This document shows, in pieces, positions 49,001 to 60,413 of a stretch of 64,000 nucleotides of DNA. This DNA is from Asterochloris sp. CNOR1 (Eukaryota; Chlorophyta; Trebouxiophyceae; Trebouxiales; Trebouxiaceae), in contig OZ017759.1 in assembly GCA_963969365.1 (NCBI GenBank), forward strand, positions 434,001-498,000, read 5' to 3'. How positions within the stretch are numbered: the stretch's first letter is position 1; each line of letters opens with the position of its first letter. Under the pieces are notes generated by a model. That model saw only the letters and a list, made by a program, of their open reading frames with translations. It was not told where the DNA came from and ran no database searches. A program made the position numbers and the translations under genes.

Positions 49001-51569
49001 GCAAACTGCAGCCATCAGTCACCACAACCGCCGCTGCAAGTGTAGCTGGGGGCAGCACTGCCACGCCAAACAACCAACCCCTACACGCACCGCAACAAGC
49101 TGCTCCCGCTGGCGCCGCTGCTGCTCCTCACGGTGATGGTCGCGCTGAGAGATGGTACGCCGCTGCTGCATCTCCTCCTCCTCCTTCACATTCCTGACAC
49201 GAACCTGCAGCAGCAGATGCAACTTGCGCTGTGGCACAGGGTTGCCACTGCTGCATCTTGCCTTGTACATTACTCAATTTAACCTGCAGCACCTAAGGCG
49301 GCAATTGCACTACCACCTGCAATGGTATTCTTCACAGTGTAACACGGATCACAGAGTAGCCAAGATACAGCGCAGTGACTAAAGCATTCCAGGTCTGGAT
49401 CCCTTTGCTGTGGGCTCAGCATCTGGCCCTCACACCCGCACTGCCAGTACCCTTGCAGAGATGCAGGGTGCTCATGTACCTGATCTGCCTGAGGGCCTTA
49501 GCAAAGACCCTCGGAATTTTTGATATGATGCCACAAGATGAGAAGGGCTCACCGCTGGGCCCATGCCTCCTCTCCTGATCAAGTCTGCAAAGTCAGGGTG
49601 GTCCCGCAGGAGTTCATCCGACTCAAAGGGGTGGATGTTGGTCAGGTGCATAGTTTGCGCCATGTGGCGCATGTGGTTGCGCTGTGCCATACTCTCATCG
49701 TGCCATTCCTTGATCATCTTGACCTGAAAGTCGGCCAGGAGATCGCTCTGGAGCAGCTCCTCAGCCAGCCGGCTGATGTCCTCTGGCAGGGTCTCCATCT
49801 GAATGCTGCTCTGCAGGCCGAGCAACACATGGGCCGTCACCTACTGCGTCCAGAAGGTGCCCCTTTTCCTAGTGCGGTATCCGGGCAGGTTGGCCCTCCG
49901 GCTTATGGCAAGGCTCTGCTCTCAAGGTGGAGGCAACCAAATTGGGCCCCTGCCCCTGAACTGCTGCTTACAGCCAGCCATCTTCTGAGTGCTTGCCAGA
50001 CAGCTGCCCCTGCTGTGGCTCAAGCCATGCAGATCTGGAATTGGTGAGGCACACTGCAATTTTGAGGTGCAGCAACAAGCGGGGAAAGGAGTGCAACCAG
50101 ACATGTACCTGCCTGCGATGATGCAGCCATGCTGGCTCCTAGGGCAGAGGCAACTGAGTGCAGACGCTATGGGCACAGCAGATGCGCATCAAGGCATGGC
50201 CCGCCAGCCAGCCATGCAGATGCCCAGCCTGGGCCCCCGCGCACCCGTACCCACGGCAGAACCTTTGGCCTCCCCTTCTCCGCCTCCTGCATCAGCTTCA
50301 TGAGCTTGACAATGAGGGCCACCTTCCTCAGCTTGGGCTGAGCTCCTGTTGCCTCCTCAATCTTGGGCGCCTTCCCAGGGTCCTGCAAGAAATGGCAGGA
50401 TTTGAGTGAGGCAGATGCACAGCTAGCTGCAGGCCACTGCTCAGCATACAGGTCGCCCTAAGAGGTCTGGATGGCCTATATCAAGGCTGCAGGGTGCCTC
50501 CCTACTCTGGCAGTCCTTGCAGCTATCAGAAGGGAGACAGCCCCAGGCACCTGACAGTGCTGTCACTCGAGTCGCAATATCGTCTTCTCAAAACAATTCC
50601 CGCTGATGAGAAGGCTGCCATAATTCAGCCAGCAGGGCACACTGGGGTAGCTGGAATGCAGCCAGGCATGGCAGCTCAGCTCAGCAGCCTGGGGCTGTGA
50701 CGCAGTGTGTGCTGGATGAGCAGCTGGCTCAGCCGGGATTGTGCTCAGATGTGGTGCGCACCTTCTCAAAAGCCTCCTGCTGGGGATCCAACCACAGGTC
50801 AGGGTCCTTGTACTTGTCCATTATGCGCTGCATATTGTCGCTGACGGTTGCCAGGTTGATCTTCACCAGCAGGGACGTCTTGATGTAGTAGGCCAGGCAG
50901 ATCAGGGAGGCATGCTCCTCTGCGCCCTTCAGAGCATGCTCTGTGAGCCTGAAGGCCTCGGTGAGCTGTGCACTGGCCAGCGCATTTATGCGCTGTGAGT
51001 CGCGCTCCCCCAATGGGGCCCTGGCGGCAATGGCGCGCTGCATGGCCGCCTCCATGAACTGAGCAAAGGCCAGCTTTGTGCGGATCTGGTAGGATAGTGC
51101 GCTGGGAGAGCGCTCGACCTGCAGGGCCGGCATGGGATGAGCTCGAACACAGCAAGCTGTGTGCATCTGCTCAGACACAGCAAGCTGTGCACATCTGCAG
51201 CAGCTTGTGTTTCTCCCTGTCAGATGCAAAGGTCATCCTATGTCTGCTAAGGCATGTCATGCTGGCGCAAGACCTGCTCGGTGGAGTTCGCAGCAGGCTG
51301 GCTGCTATGCTGCGGTGCTGGCATTGTCCCCTTGCTGGTGCAACCTTGTGGTTGTGCGCGCAGCCAATGACTTAGCGGCGCTGAGGGCTCACCAGCTTGT
51401 CAGCTTCAGGCACCATCTGTGCGACAGCCATGCGCTTCTTGAGCTGCTTGTACAGCTTGTGCGCCATGTCCTCTTGCTTGGCAGCTGCTGAGGCTGCCCC
51501 ACCCGGATCAGCACTGGCTGCCACAGACCCCTTGGCCTTGGCCCTGCCCTTGCTGCCCTTGGATGCCAT
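25013..51569 (-). CDS. giant multidomain ubiquitin-hydrolase-related protein (UBA-like, three CCHC knuckles, C-terminal UCH)
   Basis: I could join 48 exons in phase without a stop, giving 2,386 aa. The start is Met at 51569 (MASKGSKGRAKAKGS), the first in frame. The N-terminal 1,200 residues are mostly helical and unrecognised, with acidic/Ser stretches (TDASDSDDASDLEEVEG). Residues about 1250-1450 form a charged coiled-coil-like region (AEAKQKELERQRKVDAAKAK). A UBA-like segment follows at about 1470-1511, three zinc knuckles at about 1588-1642, and the hydrolase domain from about 2060 to the end. The C-terminal half resembles the Arabidopsis ubiquitin carboxyl-terminal hydrolase-related proteins with DUF627/DUF629, which are shorter (roughly 1,600 aa). 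The likely role is removal of ubiquitin, with UBA-like and knuckle regions as possible ubiquitin and nucleic-acid contacts; that is inference. Two adjacent genes cannot be wholly excluded without cDNA. Confidence 0.82.
25554..25616 (-). other. possible 63-nt cassette exon in the UCH domain
   Basis: Between the last two UCH exons, a 63-nt open segment is bounded by TTTTCAG| and |GTGAGC and is in phase with both neighbours. It would add 21 residues (LLCPLDPDYCSSFETHS...) before TLDLSQVFLG. Plant relatives as I recall them have no such insert, so it was left out of the main model. Confidence 0.35.
26531..26673 (-). repeat. two echoes of UCH exon 26382-26160
   Basis: Upstream of the true acceptor, two copies each begin after TGCAG: one at 26587 reading QEQVHQKRWPNGTH, compared with QEQVHCDRCAKDTH of the true exon, and a weaker one at 26673 starting GAACAGTACATATGTGAG. 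Both lack the CxxC of the true exon. Confidence 0.8.
28701..33249 (-). other. linker exons of the giant gene between zinc knuckles and UCH
   Basis: Exons 32766-32612, 32182-32036, 31473-31191, 30702-30488, 29731-29587, 29240-29135 and 28765-28701. They encode a low-complexity linker: a Lys/Ala/Gly-rich part (TKAKAKGSRL), a Gln/Pro-rich part, a basic helix (LDRHRKRTKLRELRAEAARK), a His/Gly patch (THEGHHGGHFPHGMPMP) and an acidic DEDD stretch ending in DLQAALRASIQDVSQ, which in plant relatives also directly precedes the hydrolase. No separate start or stop is needed anywhere in this block. Confidence 0.7.
33250..35165 (-). other. UBA-like and triple CCHC zinc-knuckle exons of the giant gene
   Basis: Exons 35165-35039, 34413-34276, 33849-33723 and 33418-33250. 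The first encodes MTLLGMEMSDSDMATTLHQ and CSLEEAQQILRRARQLL, a UBA-type three-helix pattern. Knuckle 1 is CHSCGKIGHMAWGC, whose last Cys is supplied by the next exon, which argues strongly for the splice. Knuckle 2 is CYKCGRFGHSKQAC. Knuckle 3 is CLKCLDIGGHSLINC, with one extra residue before His. The second donor used is TCTG|GTAACA; reading through it instead would end the protein at NNEAK. Confidence 0.8.
35672..39338 (-). other. coiled-coil region exons of the giant gene, including a 22-nt microexon
   Basis: Exons 39338-39299, 39188-39122, 38686-38665, 38234-38028, 37748-37645, 37184-37066, 36680-36639 and 35944-35672. The 22-nt exon (EDVSKE plus split codons) was placed because it alone satisfies the phases on both sides. 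The region is rich in Glu, Lys, Ala and Gln, and its end (ATEGTKAAPGDKPEG) is low-complexity. Confidence 0.65.
36012..36155. repeat. 56-bp tandem repeat, three copies
   Basis: The unit beginning CTGCAGGATGCCTGCAGTGT repeats at 36012, 36068 and 36124, with GGTTCAAACCGGCTAGAAGC between copies. Identity is very high, so the array is recent. It lies in the intron between exons 36680-36639 and 35944-35672. Confidence 0.92.
39449..51569 (-). other. N-terminal exons of the giant gene
   Basis: Exons 51569-51393, 51118-50762, 50382-50251, 49798-49553, 49204-49091, 48650-48582, 48306-48262, 47767-47609, 47165-46992, 46644-46588, 45940-45783, 45026-44928, 44606-44527, 44334-44246, 43715-43485, 42919-42729, 42300-42048, 41790-41663, 41437-41116, 40550-40362, 40101-40003, 39777-39699 and 39533-39449. 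They are in phase throughout. Exon 2 (RTKLAFAQFMEAAMQRAI, LICLAYYIKTSLLVKINL) looks like a helical-repeat module. Exon 41437 holds a Leu-rich helix block and ends with DCDLCKDMEV. No standard domain was recognised with confidence. Confidence 0.7.
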
Positions 51570-53221
51570 TGCACCTCGCCACCCAGGGTCCCTCTTGTTA
51601 CATCAGTGCCTCACTGCAGATCCCCAGATCAGAGAAAAGGATGCCAATCGGCCGATGGTGCAGGGAGCTCAGCCGAAATGGTACAAAAGAAGGGAAAGGT
51701 GTTCCAGATCTGGGGCGGTTGCGGCTATAAGTCAGGGCAGTGCCTGGCAGGGACCCTGTGGCAAACTTCAAGCTGCTGAGTGTCTGCCCATGCAGTGATT
51801 GTGCCCTCAAAATGGATCAGGCCAAGACCTGACTTTCCAGGGCCAGTTTTGTCGAGCTCCAAGCTCTGCATCAGATTCACTTGCAGGCCAGCAATTTGGT
51901 GATGCCAGAGCTGGTGGCAGAGCAGTCGTAGGTATGGTTGCGCTGGCATGGCATTTCATGGCGTTGCCCGGCTTGGGGATCCCAGAGGCCGAGTAGGTGT
52001 TTGTCTACCTCATGTGCTGTGCGGCAGTTTCAAGACGTCTGCATTAACATTCCAGCCAAGGGTGGAGCCCTGCACGCTTCTGGGCTCATCCTGACAGACA
52101 GTGTCCGGCGGCATCTGGCAGCACTCATTGGTGTAATCAGCTGCTCGTCTGCAGCTGACACAGGCATCAAATGTGAGCATCCTCATGTGCTTGGCATTGA
52201 GGACACGAAACAGCAGCCTTCTCTTGGCTTTTGGGACCCAAGACCTGCCATGCCAAGTGTCAGAACTGCACATGTTGCAAAGGCAGCACCAACTTTTCTT
52301 GTCAGTCATAAGCTGCATAGGGCAGTCATCAGCACCTGCTGAGCCTGAGCAGGGAGGCCTTGAGGCTGAATGGGATCACAGCCTAGGTCATAGAAAAAAA
52401 CGTAATTCAAATCTGGCTGCCTGAGACTCCGCTGCAGCAGGGCCTTTTCAGGATATAGCAGGCATCTCCGAGTGTGCCACAGGGAGCTTGAGCTCAGAGG
52501 GCAGCCAGGCGGGCCGGGTGAGCGGTTGTGCACATGGAAGCTCTGGCCTCATGATTCAGCATGCTGCTTGGACCAGAGGGGCCCATCAGAGGTCTGGGAA
52601 TGCCTCCAGCATCGGATGGGCTTCCTGAGGCCATCCTGCTTGGGGCTTAGTCCGGGGTGCGTCCGCGGCCTGTGCAGGCTGGCGGCCTGATCATTTGCAC
52701 CGGCAATCGACTGGCCGGCTGCCTGGGGACTTTCAGAACGCCGGCTGCGGAGGGGCCTGTGGTCCACCAGCATCCTGCCATCTTAATTGATGCAAGGGCC
52801 TGCTGTCCCCCTGAGGGAGGGCCTTTCTAATGCTGGTGGCTCTGCCTGATGGAGATCACTAGAAAGTGCACCAGGCGCCCATGCACGGGGCACCGGCTGT
52901 TGGCATGTGCTGGGGGTTTGCCTGTTGCTCAGCTGGTCGGTCTGACGCCACTGGGATGTTCTGGCTTTGTTGGATGTGGGCATCAAGGCCTGCAAGCTGC
53001 GGCGTGGATACTCAGGTAAACAGCCCAGCAGCGGCGGCTTGCCTGGGGTGAGGTGTCTTCAGGTCTGCCTGGATTGCTGGATGATGCCCCAGGGCAGCTT
53101 CCTCTGCCTTTGGAGGGGGTCTGGCATTTGCCCATCAGGTGCCTCCTCAGGCAGGTGCACTGCCAGTCCCAAACCCCATTTCCTGCTGACTGTCCCAACC
53201 CTCTGCCTGCTGCAGGCAACC
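51570..53221. other. divergent promoter region between the giant gene and the ADP/ATP carrier
   Basis: These 1.65 kb lie between two 5' ends. A CTGCTGCAG acceptor six bases before the carrier ATG suggests a 5'-UTR intron. No coding sequence was recognised; no clear TATA box was seen. Confidence 0.5.
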
Positions 53222-56200
53222 ATGTTGTCCTCATCGCTGTATCGGGAGGCGGGCCTTGCAGGCCTGCTGCGCAACAGCCTGAACACCCCCACAGGGTCCC
53301 CAGCCACCAGCGGGTTTCTGGCATCTCCCAGGTGAGCAGCAGAGCAGTGTCGGTACGGGTCTTGGTGGCCCTGGGCTGCATCAGGGCTCAACTCTGCTGT
53401 GGGGAGACCCTTTCGCTGCTGAGGGACAAATGCAGCTTCGTGGGGTCAGGCAGGCGCACAGCTTGCTCGCCCTCAGCGCTCTGCATGGTAGGCAGGCATG
53501 AGGTGCCTGGCCTCCGCCGGCAAGCTATCAGGCATACCTCACCATGCAGCAGTGGCAGCCAAGCGGGTATGGGCCTGTGGGTGCACAGGAGGGAGACCAC
53601 GCTGCTGTGCAGATGCTGGACGTGCCAGCCCAGCTGCCTGTGCAGCAGCACAGCTCAAGCTGGGCCCCTGCAGGCAATTCCTGCAACCACGGGAGACTTC
53701 ATGCTTCTGTTTCAAAGCCCCAGCACCACTGCCAGATGTAATGGTTCGCCACTGCTTAGGGCAGAGCAGTTTTGCTGACACAGCATCCTTCTCTGCTGCT
53801 ACAGCGAGAGGCGCTTCATGATCCCTGCTGCAAAGGAGTCTGTCCCTGTGCCAGAGTTTGAGAAGGCCAATGCACCCCCCAACCAGAAGGCCATGAAGTT
53901 TGTGGCTGACTTGCTGGCTGGTGGCGTGGCTGGAGGCATCTCCAAGACCATTGTGGCCCCCATCGAGCGCGTGAAGCTGCTGCTGCAAACACAGGACTCC
54001 AACCCCAGGATCAAGTCAGGTCAGCACGGGTTTGATTAAGGGCACGAGGCATCCCGACCAGGCAAGCTCATGTGCACACACTGGGTTCAGCAGAAACCTG
54101 AGCATCTGGGCTGAGACTATTGAAGTTGTTGAGCAGCAGAGGCACGCTTGGTCGACCCACAGCTAGCCATATCTGATGCTGAGGAGAGAGGTCCTGCACT
54201 TATTCACCTGCGGATCTGCTTCAGGCTCTCTGATGGGCTGGCGCGGGCTTGTCGCATGCGGCTGATAGCCAGAACTGTGTTCGACCTGACACCAGCAACC
54301 TGTGTGACGGTCTCACTTCCTGGCTGCAGGCGAGATCCCCCGCTACACAGGCATTGGCAACTGCTTCACCCGTGTAAGCGCGGAGCAAGGCATGGCCTCC
54401 TTCTGGCGTGGCAATCTGGCCAATGTGATCCGGTACTTCCCCACCCAGGCCTTCAACTTTGCCTTCAAGGTGAGCAAGTACCAGCATCAAAGTTGGGTCC
54501 TCTCAGCCTGGCTTGGAGCACTGGACACCCTACAAGCAGCCCAGCATGGCTCTGACCTGTGCAGCGAGAGACGTGCGCAGCCAAGTTTCTTTGCAGCCAT
54601 CTGTGTGCTGCTGCCAGGTCAGGAGGTGATGGGATTGCCAAGCTGGCAGCCCAATCATGTTGCAAATGCAACCATGCATACCAAGTGCTTCCTTGGGACC
54701 GTGTCACAATCTTGAGCGGCGCTGAGCCTCCTCCACTCATGGGTGACTGCAGGACACCATCAAGAACCTGTTCCCCAAGTACAATTCCAAGACTGACTTC
54801 TGGCGCTTCTTCGCTGTGAACATGGCTGCCGGTGGTCTGGCTGGTGAGTTGGCCACGTCATGTTTGCTCAGTAGCCTGAGCCCAGTTGGCAGCAGAGCAG
54901 TCCTGCTGTGCTTGCATGTGCTCTGTAGCACAGGCTACTATTGAACACAAGCCCTTCTTAATTGCATAATCATGCTTTGCACAAATCTACAGTGTGCAGC
55001 AACCCTCAGCCGATTCTGAAGCCCTACGTCCGGTTCATGCAGTGGAGGCTGGCAAGCCTCACTCTGTCAGCCCTGTTGTTCTGGCCGAGGCTGCCATGGG
55101 CAAACCTGTCTGGCCGCCCTGTAGGTGCTGGCTCCCTGCTGATTGTGTACCCTCTGGACTTTGCCCGAACACGGCTGGCAGCGGACCTGGGCAAGGGCGG
55201 CAAGGACAGGGAGTTCACCGGCCTCATTGACTGTCTGAGGAAGACAGCAACTCGCGGCGGCCCCATCGCTCTGTACCAGGGCTTCGGCGTGTCAGTGCAG
55301 GGTAAGCTGCCGGGCAGACTGTTGGATGAGCCGGGCTGGGCACAGACGCGGGACTACTGGACAGTAGCCTGCATCGTGGGGCCAGATTAGCATCATTGCT
55401 GGGTCAGGCGGACTTTGCAGGCGTGCCCGAGGGTGTGAAGGAGGCAGGCTCAGATGCGCCGGCCTCATTGCTCTGCGCCGGGGTTCCGGCGTGTCAGCGC
55501 AGGTGGACATGGCAGCAGGGCCCTGGAGATGGCAGCCTGAGCACTCATGCAAAATCCGTTGATGGCAGCCTTAGTCAGAGGCACATATATGATTGGGGAG
55601 TGCTCAGCCCAACCTGTGGCATCTTTGCTTGAACTACAGCTGGGCATCCATCGTGCTGACAGTCCAGCAGGAAGCAGCTGCACTGCAACTGCCTCATGGG
55701 CTTCCATGTCATTGGACAGCCTGGCAGAGGCCAGCAGCGCCCCTCTGCTCCCCAAGCTGCCACTTGCCCTCAGCTAAGCTGCCTCCTGCAAGTGGGCAGA
55801 GGCCAGCAGTGCTGCACTGTTTGTCAAGCCGCCACCTGCCCACTGTTGCTGTGCCCCCTTGTAGGTATCATCGTGTACCGCGGTGCCTACTTTGGCCTGT
55901 ATGACACAGCCAAGGGTGTGGTGTTCCAGGATGAGAAGAATGCCAATATCATCGCCAAGTGGGCTGTGGCACAGACCGTGACTGCCCTGGCAGGCATTGC
56001 CTCCTACCCCTTCGACACTGTCAGGCGTAGGCTCATGATGCAGGTGTGTGGCAGACCGGCAGGCCTCTCAAACAGGGGAACTGTTTGGCAAGTTTGGGCA
56101 GGAAGAGAAAGTGCCTACGAAGCAGCAGCCTCAGCTACTCTGGCATTGGCTGTATGCCATGTAGATGCAGGACTTGTCCAGGGCAGCTGTCAGCATGAGC

Positions 56201-56727
56201 CTCAGAGCAGCAGATTCTTGTCACGGCAGGGGTTTGCTGTTTGTCAGCAATCTGGCACTGACTTAGCTGTCAGATGCCTGCTTCTGCCCTGCTTCTGCCC
56301 TGCTGTGGCACTGAAAATGGCTACACCTGCCATATCTGCAGTCCGGCGGTAAGGAGCGCTACTACAAGGGTACTGTGGACGCATGGAGGAAGATCGCAGC
56401 AGATGAGGGCAGCCGAGCCTTCTTCAAGGGCGCCCTGAGCAACGTCCTCAGAGGAGCAGGTGAGCCTTAGCCCTGTACTGCAGTACAGTCTATGCGCCCC
56501 AAAATACACATTGAGAGACTAATCATTGCGCTCTTGCAGATCAGCATCAAATTGCCTAAGCATGTTCCTGGTGTGCGGCTGCTTCTTGTATCGCAAGCCC
56601 ACAAAGGTGAAGATTGCAGCAGCACACTCCATCTGAACAGCTTCGTCCACTGCCTGCTGCAGGTGGAGCCCTGGTGCTCGTGCTGTACGATGAGATTAAG
56701 AAGGTGATTGATGTCAGCTTCGCATGA
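53222..56727 (+). CDS. mitochondrial ADP/ATP carrier (adenine nucleotide translocase)
   Basis: Exchanges matrix ATP for cytosolic ADP across the inner membrane. Eight exons, 53222-53331, 53805-54019, 54330-54469, 54753-54843, 55125-55301, 55865-56043, 56342-56459 and 56663-56727, join in phase to 364 aa. The first 45 residues are an extension ([19 protein letters not shown]) of the kind seen in plant carriers. Three repeats follow with PIERVK, PLDFAR and PFDTVR. The nucleotide signature reads RRRLMM instead of the common RRRMMM. Family blocks include [26 protein letters not shown] and [13 protein letters not shown]. The ATG lies six bases after an acceptor, so a 5'-UTR exon is likely. A TGTAA is about 117 bp after the TGA. 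Confidence 0.96.
55468..55502 (+). repeat. echo of carrier exon 55125-55301
   Basis: CCGGCCTCATTG (from 55215) is joined to a copy of the exon end, TTCCGGCGTGTCAGCGCAG followed by GTGG, about 200 bp downstream of the true donor. The copy lacks the middle of the exon, as if shortened after duplication. Confidence 0.75.
55724..55850. repeat. two 73-bp tandem units in a carrier intron
   Basis: GCAGAGGCCAGCAG occurs at about 55725 and 55798, each followed some 30 bp on by a GCCACYTGCCC motif. Both lie in the intron before exon 55865. Confidence 0.65.
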
Positions 56728-57110
56728 TTCAATTCCCGGAGCTTTGCGGTCTTTGATACCCTTTGACAGCACCATCTGAAAGCCACACGCATGTAGCTGC
56801 TGCTGTCATATTGATTTCTGAAGATTTCCATCACCAGTCAATGTGTAACCACACTGCAGCAGCAACTGAAAGTTTCCTCTGCATACCCAGCCTCGAGGTA
56901 CTTCCGTGCCAGTCAAATGCTAGAAATGAATTCAAGGTGTCTGGGCGAAGGGGTTGTCCAAGTGGTACATGGCAGCGCAGCTGCAATTGAGGGGCCAAGC
57001 ACGGGGAGGGGAGTTTGGTTGCCAAGGCTGCAAGGATATGCCAGTGCATTTCATGCTGATCAATTACTGAAGAGAGCACTGACCATGAAATGTTAACAGC
57101 TGCGTGGCAT
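56728..57110. other. convergent gap with TGTAA motif at 56844-56848 (+)
   Basis: The 3' ends of the ADP/ATP carrier (+) and the prenyl synthase (-) face each other here. The TGTAA at 56844 fits the carrier. No coding sequence was seen. Confidence 0.55.
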
Positions 57111-60100
57111 CTACTTGGTTCTGTTCAGTACACGTGCTGCGATGTCATTCAGACCCTGTCGACAGAGCTCTGCATACTTATGCTGCGAGCTAGGAAGACT
57201 GGAGACCTGCAAAATCACACACAGAATTTGAACACTGCGTCCCAAAGCAGGTGCAGACATAGCCCTCAGGCGATGCGAGAGCACCAGCCACCCGGCAATG
57301 GGCAGGCAAGCTATCACAAGCACCAATGAGCAAAGCAGCAATTTTCAGGCTTGCACACCAAATCTGGCAGGAGTCATCTCACTTGCCCTCTCAAAGCTGC
57401 CCATGGGCACCAGGCACACTCACCATGTCGACTGCCAGTCTGCAGTGCTCTGCAGCAAGGTCACGCGTCCTCTGCAGGCCCTGACTGTCGTAAATCATCT
57501 CAGTGGCCCTCTCAACGTCCCCCTCGCCCTTGAAGTTACGCCGTATCAAGGGCTCTAGCTCTGGGTGTTCAGCCAGGGCAAACAGCGCAGGGGCTGTGAC
57601 TACTCCGCTTTTCAGGTCATTCAGGGCGGGCTTGCCCAGCTGCTGGCTGGTGCTGGTGAAGTCCAGCATGTCGTCAACAAACTGCACCGAGCGAGACAGC
57701 AAGTGCCAAGAGTGGAGGCAGAAGTCATGGGCAGGTCCTCAACCAATCATCCATCTCGAAAGGGAGCAGCAGCAGATGGACGGGCGAGCTGAAGCAGCCT
57801 GCCCAGCACATCTGCAATGAAGCAGGGGGCAGTTGCTGGCTGGTGAAGGTCAAAACATTGTGCCAAGCTGCACAAGCAGCAGCAGCCAGCGTGAATGTGG
57901 AGACAGGAGTCACAGGGACGAGCAAGAGCAGCACATGGCTGCTGCGGTGCAGCAAGTCTTTCACATCATGCAATGTGAGGAGCAGCTGCTGAGAGTATTG
58001 AAAAGACACCAGTCAGTGCAGCACGCTGCAGGAGCTCTGAAGAGGGGCCCGGCTGCTGGGTGGTGCTGGTGAAGTTTGTGGACCGTCTGAGGTCTTGGTG
58101 GAGTCCAGTACCTCATCTAGAAAGTATTCATGCAGCAGCAGCAATTGGCACCATGATGGCAAGGTCAGCCTAGAGTTGGGCAGAACATACCCTTTCCAAA
58201 GCAGCTTGCAATGCTGTTGACGGGGGTGTCCTCACCCCTGCCCAAAAGGAAGCGAGCACAATCACAATGCTCACTGACTGTCAAGAACCCCCTGCCAGGA
58301 ATGCAGTTTCCCCTACACACAGCACCCAACATCTGCAGCCCATGCCTCTGCCCCAGGCCATCCCACAGCAGAACCCACGGGCGCCTCACTTGAAAAGCCA
58401 GCCCCAGGTGCCTGCCATACTCCCAGGCAGCCTGGCACACTGCAGGGCCATGTCCCCCAAGGACTGCCACTGCCTTGCAGCTGTTGGCCATGAGGGAAGC
58501 CGTCTTGTAGAAAGTCTTGCTGATGTAGTGGTCCACGCTGAGGGCCTGCTCTGGCGTGGCAGTCAGCTGCAGGCAGGGGACTCTGCAGGGTCAGATGGGG
58601 TTTTGCACCTGGGTTCTGCAGCAGGACGGGCGTCATGCTGACAGCTGTTTGGCTGTAGGCAAGAGTGCGATGCCGTTGACCGGGCACCAGGCAGGTGCCC
58701 TTCTGGGATACTGCTTCGGCGTGGCAGTCAGCCGCCAGCAAGCAGGGCACCAGGAACCTCCATTCTGACTTCTGCAGCTGCTGCACACAGTGCACTAACG
58801 CCAGCCTCGTTTGGGCTATGCACACGTCCTCGCTGCGGCGGGGGTGACACATACAGTACAGGGGAGGCAGCACTTGACTGCTGGGCTGCCACCACATCAC
58901 TGTCAGCTCGCCCACCACCTGCAGGATGTCCCCGGAAACAAGGTCTCCTGACCATTCCACCTGTGAAACTGCAGCAGTGGGCCCACATACACACATGCTG
59001 TGCCCTCACCTGGAGAATCTCCCCGGACACCAGATGCTCAATGACCTGAGACAGCAGCACAATGACTTCTGTGTTGTGCAGGGCTGCCAGGGACATGGAC
59101 GCCCGCGCCAGCAGGAAGTCGCCCGCCAGGATGGCCACCTGCGGGCCCCATCGACAGCTGCAGATCTAAGCCAGCCCACAGGCCACCAATTGAGATGGTT
59201 CATCACTTGGCAGCCCATCATGCTGTGGAGTGCCTTGAGCTCGCTGTCTTGTTGCACCGTCGACGTGCAGGAACACCACACAATCACAACAGCTGCCACC
59301 CCATCCACCCTGGTGGGAAGGGAGGGGTGATTTATGGAAAGGCTGCAAAGCAGCATGGAGCCATACCTTGTTACCCATCACGCTGTTGAGCGCTTTGAGC
59401 CCTCGCCGCGTCTCTGCGCTGTCAATCACATCGTCGTGCAGCAGGGAGGCGACATGGATCATCTCTGTGATCTCAGCAATGCGCTGCTGCCGCCGGCGTG
59501 TGTCCGTGGGGTGTCTGCTGTGCGGCGTCTCGTCCACCGTAAGCATGGCGGCGGAGGGGGCCGTCGCTGAGAGAGAGGATGCCATAAGCAGAAGCATGGT
59601 GGGGCGTAGGCGCTTCCCCTCAGCTCCCAGCTGCAGGGCAGGTGGCAGAGGAACGCAGTCCCGGGTGGATTGTTGTAAGGGGGTCATGCATGGTGCTGCG
59701 CTGGGTAGGACCCTCCCTTCTGCTGCTCCCTGCATGCCATGCAAGCGAGCCGGAAGGGCCACTGACTGAGGAGAACCGCCACCACCAGCACCCTCATGGG
59801 TGCCAGCTCCAGCCTCCTGGCCTGAGCTGCATGGTAGGCAGCCAGTAGTGCTGGCAGGCACTGACGTGGCCTGCCAGGAGATGGCCCCAGCAGACAGAGG
59901 AGGAGCCCTGCCTGTCTGGCTGTAGAGTCAACAGGAAATTGGAGGAGGAATAGGACCATGTCTCTCTTGGGCTGCCCGCCACGCCAGGAGGTGCATGCGA
60001 CCCTGGCAGCGTGGGCAGTGTGTTGCTGCTGCCCAGCATTGGATCGGCCAGTGCTGCAGTGCTGGGCATGTGCCACACTGTAGCAGGCCACACCTGGAAG

Positions 60101-60413
60101 AAGTACTCCGCTGCCCTCTCCAGGGAGGGGATGTCGCAGATGATGCTGCGCCGCAGCCGCTCTGAGATGCTCTCTATCTCTTGCTTCACGAGACCGAAGG
60201 GATCTATGGCTGCCTCTACGTCCACTGCAGGAGTCTGTAGGCAGGCAGCGGGGTGGTCAACTGGGCAACAACCTTACTTGGCTGCCGTGCTGCGCAGAGC
60301 GCGGCTTTTGACGGCCAGCTTGAAGCAAACTGCATCATGGGTGCAAGAAAGCTCCAGGCCACAGGCAGGCTCCAGGGCGGCCGACATGAGCTCATGGTGA
60401 GGCGAGATACCAT
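57111..60413 (-). CDS. long-chain trans-polyprenyl diphosphate synthase (solanesyl-type), probably plastidial
   Basis: Elongates allylic diphosphates with isopentenyl diphosphate, giving the side chain of plastoquinone or ubiquinone. Exons 60413-60278, 60224-60094, 59630-59367, 59138-59010, 58566-58390, 57681-57424 and 57206-57111 join in phase to 396 aa. The first Asp-rich motif is LLHDDVID and the second is FVDDMLD; GKRLRP binds the diphosphate. The residue five before the first motif is Ala, as in long-chain enzymes. HYISKTFYKTASLMANSCKA matches plant solanesyl synthases. The N-terminus (MVSRLTMSSCRPPWSLP...) is Ser/Arg/Ala-rich like a transit peptide. The frame stays open upstream to 60764, so a longer start is possible. 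It could also supply another long prenyl chain. Confidence 0.9.
58030..58085 (-). repeat. echo of exon 57681-57424 start in the prenyl synthase gene
   Basis: GGTGCTGGTGAAG with a flanking GGCTGCTGGG-type block repeats the part of the true exon coding DFTSTSQQLG (about 57640-57660). A weaker second copy lies near 57830. Confidence 0.6.
58919..58960 (-). repeat. donor-side echo of exon 59138-59010
   Basis: On the minus strand, a copy reading like LVSGDILQ followed by a GTGG donor lies 80 to 90 bp after the true exon end, LVSGEILQ followed by GTGAGG. Confidence 0.75.
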
